From assembly GCF_038396755.1 (NCBI RefSeq), contig NZ_CP149822.1:1-64000 (forward strand): a DNA stretch of 64,000 bases, in the 5' to 3' direction. The first letter of the stretch is position 1, and each line of letters opens with the position of its first letter. Below the pieces are notes generated by a model. It worked only from the letters and a program-made list of their open reading frames with translations, made no database searches and was not told the origin of the DNA. The position numbers and the translations under genes were made by a program. Positions 1 to 12,000 of this stretch are shown in pieces. The DNA is from Chitinophaga pollutisoli. GTDB taxonomy: Bacteria; Bacteroidota; Bacteroidia; Chitinophagales; Chitinophagaceae.

Positions 1-3000
1 TCCGTGACAGCATCTATATCACGGTGCAGGATACCACTCGTCCGACGATGAGCTGGAGCGCCCCTTCCCCTGATACGCTGAATGCAACCTGTAACACCAT
101 CCCTGCGGCCGTGAGCCCGACCGTGACTGACAACTGTCTGCCTGCGGGTGTGACGGTTCGCCTGGATTACACCCAGGACACGATACGCACGGGAGTACCC
201 AACGCCTGCCAGAATACCTACTGGCTGCGCCGGACCTGGACGGCCACGGATACCTGTGATAACAGCCTCACCCGTGTGCAGATCGTTAAAGTAGTGGATA
301 CGGTAGCGCCTGTGTTTAACTGGCCTGGCAACCGCAGGCCGGTAGATACGACGGTGAACTGTAACGCGTTCCCGGCACAGTGGCGCCCCACTGCAACCGA
401 CAATTGTGCAACGAACAATAACGTAACGGTAACGGTTGATGACAGGCGCGATCCTGGCTTCACCGGCACCTGCGTGAATAATTACCGGATGATCCGCGTG
501 TGGACGGCCACCGACCTTTGCGGTAACGTACGCCGTGACAGCATCCGGATTACGGTGCAGGATACGACCCGTCCGACGATGACGTGGAGCGCACCTTCCC
601 CCGATACGCTCAATGCAACGTGTAACACCATCCCCGCGGCAGTGAATCCGACCGTGACTGACAACTGTTTGCCCGCGGGAGTAACGGTTCGCCTGGATTA
701 CACCCAGGACACGATCCGCACAGGAGTACCGAATGCCTGCCAGAATACCTACTGGCTGCGCCGCACCTGGACGGCCACGGATACCTGTGATAACAGCCTC
801 ACCCGTGTGCAGATCGTGAAGGTGGTGGACACGGTAGCGTCTGTGTTTAATTGGCCGGGCAACCGCCGTCCTGTGGACACGACGGTGAACTGTAATGCTT
901 TCCCTGCCCAATGGCGCCCGACGGCCACCGACAACTGTGCAACGAACAATAACGTAACGGTAACGGTTGACGACAGGCGTGACCCTGGCTTCACCGGCAC
1001 CTGCGTGAACAATTACCGGATGATCCGCGTGTGGACAGCCACCGACCTTTGCGGTAACGTACGCCGTGACAGTATCCGGATTACGGTGCAGGATACCACT
1101 CGTCCGACGATGACGTGGAGCGCACCTTCACCCGATACACTCAACGCTTCCTGCGATAATATTCCTGCAGCTGTAAATCCGGCTGTGAGTGACAACTGTC
1201 TGCCCGCGGGAGTAACGGTTCGCCTGGATTACACCCAGGACACCATACGCACGGGTGTACCGAACGCCTGCCAGAACACCTACTGGCTGCGCCGCACCTG
1301 GACAGCCACGGATACCTGCGATAACAGCCTCACCCGTGTGCAGATCGTGAAGGTGGTGGATACGGTTGCGCCTGTGTTCAGTTGGCCGGATAACCGCCGC
1401 CCTGTGGATACGACGGTGAACTGTAACGCCTTCCCTGCTGCGTTCCTGCCTTCTGCTACGGATAATTGTGCGTCCAGCAACAATGTGACGGTATCGGTAA
1501 ATGATACCCGCGATCTTACCTTCCAAGGTGCCTGTGTGAACAACTACCGCATCAAGCGGGTATGGATCGCTACGGATCTGTGCGGCAATCAGCGCCGTGA
1601 CAGCATCTATATCACGGTGCAGGATACGACCCGTCCGACGATGAGCTGGAGCGCCCCTTCGCCTGATACGCTGAATGCAACCTGTAACACCATCCCCGCG
1701 GCGGTGAGCCCGACTGTGAGTGACAACTGTCTGCCTGCGGGTGTGACGGTAAGACTGGATTACACCCAGGACACGATACGCACGGGTGTACCCAACGCCT
1801 GCCAGAATACCTACTGGCTGCGCCGGACCTGGACGGCCACGGATACCTGTGACAACAGCCTCACCCGTGTGCAGATCGTTAAAGTAGTGGATACGGTAGC
1901 GCCTGTGTTCAACTGGCCTGGCAACCGCAGGCCGGTAGATACGACGGTGAACTGTAACGCGTTCCCGGCACAGTGGCGCCCCACTGCAACCGACAATTGT
2001 GCAACGAACAATAACGTAACGGTAACGGTTGATGACAGGCGCGATCCTGGCTTCACCGGCACCTGCGTGAATAATTACCGGATGATCCGCGTATGGACGG
2101 CCACCGACCTTTGCGGTAACGTACGCCGTGACAGCATCCGGATTACGGTGCAGGATACGACCCGTCCGACGATGACGTGGAGCGCACCTTCCCCGGATAC
2201 GCTCAATGCAACGTGTAACACCATCCCCGCGGCAGTGAATCCGACCGTGACTGACAACTGTTTGCCCGCGGGAGTAACGGTTCGCCTGGATTACACCCAG
2301 GACACAATACGCACGGGAGTACCGAACGCCTGCCAGAATACCTACTGGCTGCGCCGCACCTGGACGGCCACGGATACCTGTGATAACAGCCTCACCCGTG
2401 TGCAGATCGTGAAGGTGGTGGATACGGTAGCGCCTGTGTTTAATTGGCCGGGCAACCGCCGTCCGGTAGATACGACGGTGAACTGTAATGCCTTCCCTGC
2501 CCAATGGCGCCCGACGGCCACCGACAACTGTGCAACGAACAATAACGTAACGGTAACGGTTGACGACAGGCGTGACCCTGGCTTCACCGGCACCTGCGTG
2601 AACAATTACCGGATGATCCGCGTGTGGACGGCCACCGACCTTTGCGGTAACGTTCGCAGAGACAGTATCCGGATTACGGTGCAGGATACCACTCGTCCGA
2701 CGATGACGTGGAGCGCACCTTCACCCGATACACTCAACGCTTCCTGCGATAATATTCCTGCAGCTGTAAATCCGGCTGTGAGTGATAACTGTCTGCCCGC
2801 GGGAGTAACGGTAAGACTCGATTACACCCAGGACACGATACGCACAGGAGTACCGAACGCCTGCCAGAACACCTACTGGCTGCGCCGCACCTGGACAGCC
2901 ACGGATACCTGCGATAACAGCCTCACCCGTGTGCAGATCGTGAAGGTGGTGGATACGGTTGCGCCTGTGTTCAGTTGGCCGGATAACCGCCGCCCTGTGG

Positions 3001-6000
3001 ATACGACGGTGAACTGTAACGCCTTCCCTGCTGCGTTCCTGCCTTCTGCTACGGATAATTGTGCGTCCAGCAACAATGTGACGGTATCGGTAAATGATAC
3101 CCGCGATCTTACCTTCCAAGGTGCCTGTGTGAACAACTACCGCATCAAGCGGGTATGGATCGCTACGGATCTGTGCGGCAATCAGCGCCGTGACAGCATC
3201 TATATCACGGTGCAGGATACGACCCGTCCGACGATGAGCTGGAGCGCCCCTTCGCCTGATACGCTGAATGCAACCTGTAACACCATCCCTGCGGCCGTGA
3301 GCCCGACTGTGAGTGACAACTGTCTGCCTGCGGGTGTGACGGTAAGACTGGATTACACCCAGGACACGATACGCACGGGTGTACCCAACGCCTGCCAGAA
3401 TACCTACTGGCTGCGCCGGACCTGGACGGCCACGGATACCTGTGACAACAGCCTCACCCGTGTGCAGATCGTTAAAGTAGTGGATACGGTAGCGCCTGTG
3501 TTCAACTGGCCTGGCAACCGCAGGCCGGTAGATACGACGGTGAACTGTAACGCGTTCCCGGCACAGTGGCGCCCCACTGCAACCGACAATTGTGCAACGA
3601 ACAATAACGTAACGGTAACGGTTGATGACAGGCGCGATCCTGGCTTCACCGGCACCTGCGTGAATAATTACCGGATGATCCGCGTATGGACGGCCACCGA
3701 CCTTTGCGGTAACGTACGCCGTGACAGCATCCGGATTACGGTGCAGGATACGACCCGTCCGACGATGACTTGGAGCGCCCCTTCCCCGGATACGCTCAAT
3801 GCAACGTGTAACACCATCCCCGCGGCAGTGAATCCGACCGTGACTGACAACTGTTTGCCCGCGGGAGTAACGGTTCGCCTGGATTACACCCAGGACACAA
3901 TACGCACGGGAGTACCGAACGCCTGCCAGAATACCTACTGGCTGCGCCGCACCTGGACGGCCACGGATACCTGTGATAACAGCCTCACCCGTGTGCAGAT
4001 CGTGAAGGTGGTGGATACGGTAGCGCCTGTGTTTAATTGGCCGGGCAACCGCCGTCCGGTAGATACGACGGTGAACTGTAATGCCTTCCCTGCCCAATGG
4101 CGCCCGACGGCCACCGACAACTGTGCAACGAACAATAACGTAACGGTAACGGTTGACGACAGGCGTGACCCTGGCTTCACCGGCACCTGCGTGAACAATT
4201 ACCGGATGATCCGTGTGTGGACGGCCACCGACCTTTGCGGTAACGTTCGCAGAGACAGTATCCGTATTACGGTGCAGGATACCACTCGTCCGACGATGAC
4301 GTGGAGCGCACCTTCACCCGATACACTCAACGCTTCCTGCGATAATATTCCTGCAGCTGTAAATCCGGCTGTGAGTGATAACTGTCTGCCCGCGGGAGTA
4401 ACGGTAAGACTGGATTACACCCAGGACACGATACGCACAGGAGTACCGAACGCGTGCCAGAACACCTACTGGCTGCGCCGCACCTGGACAGCCACGGATA
4501 CCTGCGATAACAGCCTCACCCGTGTGCAGATCGTGAAGGTGGTGGATACGATTGCGCCTGTGTTCAGTTGGCCGGATAACCGCCGCCCTGTGGATACGAC
4601 GGTGAACTGTAACGCCTTCCCTGCTGCGTTCCTGCCTTCTGCTACGGATAATTGTGCGTCCAGCAACAATGTGACGGTATCGGTAAATGATACCCGCGAT
4701 CTTACCTTCCAAGGTGCCTGTGTGAACAACTACCGCATCAAGCGGGTATGGATCGCTACGGATCTGTGCGGCAATCAGCGCCGTGACAGCATCTATATCA
4801 CGGTGCAGGATACGACCCGTCCGACGATGAGCTGGAGCGCCCCTTCGCCTGATACGCTGAATGCAACCTGTAACACCATCCCCGCGGCGGTGAGCCCGAC
4901 TGTGAGTGACAACTGTCTGCCTGCTGGTGTGACGGTAAGACTGGATTACACCCAGGACACGATACGCACGGGAGTACCCAACGCCTGCCAGAATACCTAC
5001 TGGCTGCGCCGGACCTGGACGGCCACGGATACCTGTGACAACAGCCTCACCCGTGTGCAGATCGTTAAAGTAGTGGATACGGTAGCGCCTGTGTTCAACT
5101 GGCCTGGCAACCGCAGGCCGGTAGATACGACGGTGAACTGTAACGCGTTCCCGGCACAGTGGCGCCCCACTGCAACCGACAATTGTGCAACGAACAATAA
5201 CGTAACGGTAACGGTTGATGACAGGCGCGATCCTGGCTTCACCGGCACCTGCGTGAATAATTACCGGATGATCCGCGTATGGACGGCCACCGACCTTTGC
5301 GGTAACGTACGCCGTGACAGCATCCGGATTACGGTGCAGGATACGACCCGTCCGACGATGACGTGGAGCGCACCTTCCCCGGATACGCTCAATGCAACGT
5401 GTAACACCATCCCCGCGGCAGTGAATCCGACCGTGACTGACAACTGTTTGCCCGCGGGAGTAACGGTTCGCCTGGATTACACCCAGGACACAATACGCAC
5501 GGGAGTACCGAACGCCTGCCAGAATACCTACTGGCTGCGCCGCACCTGGACGGCCACGGATACCTGTGATAACAGCCTCACCCGTGTGCAGATCGTGAAG
5601 GTGGTGGATACGGTAGCGCCTGTGTTTAACTGGCCTGGCAACCGCCGTCCTGTGGACACGACGGTGAACTGTAATGCCTTCCCGATACCTTGGATGCCTA
5701 CCGCGACCGACAATTGCGCATCCTCCAATAATGTGACGGTTACCGTGATAGATGCCCGTGATGTTACTTATGCTGGCACCTGCGTGAATAACTACCGGAT
5801 GATCCGCGTGTGGACAGCCACCGACCTTTGCGGTAATGTTCGCAGAGACAGTATCCGGATTACGGTGCAGGATACCACTCGTCCGACGATGAGCTGGAGC
5901 GCCCCTTCGCCTGATACACTCAACGCTTCCTGCGATAATATTCCTGCAGCTGTAAATCCGGCTGTGAGTGATAACTGTCTGCCCGCGGGAGTAACGGTAA

Positions 6001-9000
6001 GACTGGATTACACCCAGGACACAATACGCACGGGTGTACCGAACGCCTGCCAGAACACCTACTGGCTGCGCCGCACCTGGACGGCTACTGATACCTGCCA
6101 GAACAAACTGGTACGTATCCAGATCGTTAAAGTAGCGGATACCAGCAGGCCTGTGTTTAACTGGCCTGGTAACCGCCGGCCTGTGGACACGACGGTGTCT
6201 TGCAGTGCCTTCCCGGCACAGTGGCGCCCCACTGCTACCGATAACTGTGCGGCCAACAACGTAACAGTTACCGTAACCGATATCCGCGACGCATCTTATG
6301 TAGGTACCTGCGTCAACAATTACCGTGTGATCCGTCTATGGACTGCTACGGATCTCTGTGGCAACCAGCTGCGAGACAGCATCCGTATCACCGTTCGCGA
6401 TACCACCGCTCCTACCATGAACTGGAACGGCGGCCTGGCCGATACGCTGAATGCGTCTTGCGATAACATTCCTGCTGTTGTCAACCCGGTAGTGAACGAC
6501 AACTGCCTGCCTGCCGGAACAACCGTTCGCGTGGATTATACCCAGGATACCGTACGCACCGGCGTTCCGAATGCATGCCAGAATACCTACTGGCTGCGCC
6601 GGACGTGGACAGCAACCGACACTTGCGGTAATAGCCTTCAGCGTATCCAGATCGTAAAAGTAGCGGATACTACCAAGCCTGTATTCAACTGGCCTGGCAA
6701 CCGCAGGCCGGTAGACACGACGGTAAACTGTGATGCCTTCCCGGTGCAGTGGCGCCCCACTGCTACTGATAACTGTGCGGCCAACAACGCAACGGTTACC
6801 GTAACCGATGTCCGCGACGCATCGTATGTTGGGATCTGCATCAACAATTACCGCATCATCCGCCTCTGGACTGCTACGGACCTCTGTGGCAATCAACTCC
6901 GCGACAGCATTCGCATCACGGTGCAGGATACCACTAAACCGACCATGACATGGAGCGCAGGACTGGCCGATACGCTCAGCGCATCCTGTGACAATATCCC
7001 CACGGCTGTTAGCCCTGTGGTGAACGATAACTGTCTGCCCGCCGGCGCGACCGTTCGTCTCAACTACACCCAGGACACCGTGCGCACAGGCGTGCCCAAC
7101 GCTTGCGAGAACACCTACTGGCTACGCCGTACCTGGATCGCTACGGATACCTGTGGCAACAGCCTCACCCGTATCCAGATCGTGAAAGTGGCCGATACCA
7201 CGCGTCCGGTATTCAACTGGCAGGGCAATATGCCCGCAGCTGCCATCACGGTGAACTGCGATGCGGTGCCCGCTGTGGTGATGCCCACTGCCACAGATAA
7301 CTGTGCAGACAGCATCGCGGTGCGGGTACGCGTAGATTCCACCATCACCCGACAACCCGGCGCCTGCGCCAGCGAGTATGTGCTGGTGCGCACATGGACG
7401 GCCACCGATCTTTGCAACAACGTAGCTTCCTACACCCAGACCATTACGGTGATAGATACCACCCGCCCGGTGTTCAACTGGCATGGTAATATGCCCGCTG
7501 CCGCCATTACGGTGAACTGCGACGCAGTGCCCGCCGTGGTGATGCCTGGCGCCACCGATAACTGTACTGACAGCCTGTCCGTGCGGGTGCGACTGGATTC
7601 CACCATTACCCGCCAGCCCGGCGCCTGCGCCAGCGAATATGTGCTGGTTCGCACCTGGACGGCTACCGACTTGTGTGATAACGTGGCCACCTATACGCAG
7701 ACGATCACAGTGATCGATACTACCCGCCCGGTATTCGACTGGCATGGTAACATGCCGGCACCGGCCATCACCGTAAGCTGTGATTCCGTACCAGCCCTGG
7801 TTATGCCGGGTGCTACTGACAACTGTACCGATAGCCTGTCTGTGCGTGTCCGTGTAGACTCCACCATCACCCGCAACCCGGGCGATTGCGCCAACACGTA
7901 CGTACTCACCCGTACCTGGACGGCCACTGATCTTTGCGGCAATGTGGCGACGTACCGTCAAGTGATAACAGTTCGCGATTTTACCGCGCCGGTATTCACT
8001 ATGCCCACGCCTGCCGATACTACGGTTAACTGTGATGAGATCCCCACACAGCCGGACCTGACTGCGGTAGATAACTGCAGCCCTGCCGACAAGGTGGTGG
8101 TGCTGCCGAACGAATACAAACGTGCCATCCCGGGCGCTTGCGTGAACAATTACCTGTTGATCCGCACCTGGACCGCCCTCGATGAGTGCAGAAATGCCAT
8201 AACCGTTACCCAAACGATCACGGTAGTGGATACGAAAGCACCTTACTTCACCGGCACCCTCCCGGCAGATATGACCGTGAATTGCCATGAAGTGCCTGAT
8301 GCTCCGCCTGTTACCGCTTCAGATAATTGCAGCGCTGACGAAGACGTGGCTGTATCTTACAGCCAGGTTCGCCAGGACATCCCCGGCGCCTGCAGCAACA
8401 ATTACCTGCTGATCCGCACCTGGATCGCCACCGACCAGTGCGGCAACCGCGACACCCTGACGCAGACGATCACCGTGCAGGATATTACAGCGCCGGTATT
8501 CACTACCCCCGCTCCTGCCAACATCACCGTGGAATGCGACCAGGTACCTGACCAGCCCGATATGACGGCTAATGATAATTGTGCCGGCAACGTAACGGTT
8601 GTGAAGGGCGAAACCCGGATCGACAGCACCTGCGCTAACACTTACCGCCTCATCCGCACCTGGACGGCCACCGATATCTGCGGCAACGATACCACCGTTA
8701 CCCAGACCATCATCGTGGCAGACCGTACCAAACCGGTATTCACCACACCGATGCCGAACGACACCACGGTGAATTGCGACGCCATTCCCATGCCGCCTGT
8801 GGTGACCGCTGCCGACAATTGTGCCGGCGCCATCACGGTAGATTTTGACGAAGAACGTACCGACATCCCCGGCGCCTGCGCCAACAATTACAGGCTGCTG
8901 CGTACCTGGACGGCCGACGACGGTTGCGGCAACGTGACCAAAGTGATCCAGGTGATCAATGTAAGGGATACCTCCGCTCCCATCTTCGACATGCCGGCAC

Positions 9001-12000
9001 CGGCAGACACGACGGTGAATTGCGACGCCATCCCGGATCAGATCGACCTGACGGCTTCTGATAACTGTTCCGGCAGCACGAATGTCCGCGTAGTGCCTGC
9101 AGAACGCCGCGAGAACATTGCCGGCGCCTGCGTAAATAACTACCGCCTCATCCGCACCTGGACGGCTACCGACGAATGCAACAACTCCCGTGTTGTGACA
9201 CAGGTGATCACGGTACAGGATACAACCAGACCGGTGTTCCAACTGCCGGTTCCCGGAGACACGACGGTAAACTGCAACGCGATCCCGTCTCAACCGGATA
9301 TCACCGCTACCGACAACTGTTCTGCCACCAACCGCGTGAATGTGCAGAAAGCCGAACGCCGCGAAGATATCGCCGGAGCATGTGCGAACAACTACCGCCT
9401 CATCCGTACGTGGACGGCAACCGACGAGTGCAACAACAGCAGCGTGCTGACGCAGGTAATTACCGTACAGGATACCACCCGCCCGAACTTCACCATGCCG
9501 GTTCCGGCAAACGCTACGGTGAATTGCGACGCCATCCCTGCACAGCCTGATCTGTCCGTAACCGATAACTGTACCGACAGCGACGATGTAATGGTTGTGA
9601 AAAACGAACGCCGCGAAGACATCCCCGGCGCCTGCGTGAACAACTACCGCCTCATCCGCACCTGGACGGCTACCGACGAATGCGGCAATTCCCGCACCGT
9701 TGAACAGGTCCTCACCGTTCAGGATACTACCCGCCCGACATTCATCGGCTCCGTTCCGGCTAATTTGACGGTGGAATGCAGCAACATCCCGGTACAGCCT
9801 GATATCAGGGTGAGCGACAACTGTTCGCAGACGGCGAATGTAACGGTTGTGAAGAACGAGCGTCGTGAAGACATCCCCGGCGCGTGCGTGAACAATTACC
9901 GCCTCATCCGCACCTGGACGGCTACCGACGAGTGCAACAACAGCACCGTGCTGACGCAGACGCTCACGGTGATCGATACTACCGCACCGGTATTTACTAC
10001 TATCCTGCCTGTAGATGCAACAGTAGAATGCCACAGCATCCCGGCGCAGCCTGATATGGCCGCCAATGATGCCTGCTCCGGAAACAATGGTACCGTAGTG
10101 AAAGGCGAACGCCGCGAAGATATCCCGGGTGCATGCGTGAACAATTACCGTCTCATCCGTACCTGGACCGCTACCGACGAATGCGGCAACGCCAGGATCT
10201 ATACGCAGGTACTGACGGTGGTAGACAATACAAGGCCAGTCTTCGACGTAACCGTTCCCGCGAACGTAACAGCAGAATGCAGTGCCATTCCCGCACAGGA
10301 AGATGTAACGGCTTCCGACAACTGCTCGCCCGCCGGCAATATCCGTGTAGTGAAATACGAGCGCCGCGAAGACATCCCGGGTGCATGTGTGAACAATTAC
10401 CGGCTCATCCGCACCTGGACGGCCACCGACGAATGCGGTAACGCCACGGTGATGACGCAGACGGTGACGGTGGAAGACAATACAGCGCCCGTCTTCACCA
10501 CCCTGCCGCCGACGGACCTGTTCCTGTCGTGCAGCGAGGTGCCCGCAGCGCCGGATATGACCGCTACCGACAATTGCTCCGGCAATAACATCAGCATCGA
10601 ATACAGCTACAGCAAGCGCATGCTGCCTGGTATTTGCGTAAACAATTACCGCCTGACCCGCACCTGGAAAGCTACCGACGAATGCGGCAATACCGCAATC
10701 GCCACGCAGGTGATCACGGTGATGGATACCACCAAGCCGACGTTCTCCGTAACGGTTACGGCAGATACAACGGTGCAGTGCGGCGAGGTGCCCGGCGCCA
10801 TCAACATCACGGCTACCGACAACTGTACCCTGCAAGGCGGTATACCGGTGAAATACCGGTCTTACCGCGAATCCATCCAGAGTGGTTGCAGCTACCGCAT
10901 CATCCGTATCTGGACAGCTACCGACGAGTGCGGCAATACCGCTGAAATGCGCCAGGTGGTTACCGTGACCGATACCGTGAAGCCCGTTATCGCGGCTCCG
11001 CCGGCAGATATTACGCTGACCTGCGGCGATCCGATCCCCACGGCGCAGATCGAACTGAGAGCTACAGATGATTGTTCCGACGGGTTCCCCAGACGTATCC
11101 GTTACACGGTGGATCCGTACACGCCCGATCTCTGCAACGGTTACACGATCATCAGAAGATGGAGCGTAGCCGACAATTGTGGCAACCAGGCCGACGACGT
11201 GATCCAGCAGATTCATGTGCTGCCCTGTCCGAAACCTGAACTGGAAGCGGAAGTATTCACCAACTGTTCCACTAATCCGTTCATCACGCTTTCTACAAGA
11301 GGCAATGTGAGCAGACCGGTATACACCCTGGTAGGCGTAACGCCGGCCAACGCAGTAAGCGTTCCGATGTCGTCTTCCAACCCGCGCTTCAATGTGAACG
11401 GCGCCACTTCGGCCTCCTTCGTTGTACGCGACGGCATCACCGGATGCGTATCCGATACGGTGACCTACACCATCAATTACCTGCAAATGCCTGTGGTGAA
11501 CCTGGGCAACGATACCAGCCTCTGCGGCGGTAACGGTATGGTGCTGGATGCAGGCCCGGCCAACTTCGGTTACCAGATCAGATGGTCTACCGGCGAAACC
11601 ACCCAGCGCATCCGCATCACCCGCGAGGGCACTTATAAAGTGACTGTCAGCAATGGCATGTGTGAAGCTTCCGATTCCATCGTGGTAGGTGTGATCCCGA
11701 TGCCGCTCATCGATCTGAAAGACACCGTGATCTGCCGTGGTGAGTCGGTACGACTGAACGCCACTGTAGAAGGCAACGCTACCTACCTCTGGAGCACCGG
11801 CGCCACTACGCCGATCATTACGGTAAGCACGCAGGAACGCTTCTGGGTACGCGTCACCAAACTTGGATGTATTACCATCGATACAGTAAACGTGACTGTG
11901 AACCCGCCGCCGGATGTGACCCTCAGCAGAGACACATCCATCTGCCCCGGCCAGTCGGTGATGCTGACCGTAAACACCAACGCAGGCCGCATCCAGTGGG

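Noticed and set aside
1128..2504. Repeated 458-codon minus-strand frames (also at 2721-4097)
   Set aside because: They recur exactly with the 1593-bp repeat and have an Arg/His-rich, domain-free composition, so they are shadows of the adhesin coding strand.
24..5690. Possible CRISPR or satellite DNA array
   Set aside because: Repeats are in frame, 531 bp long, and encode conserved Ig-like modules; there are no short repeats with unique spacers.
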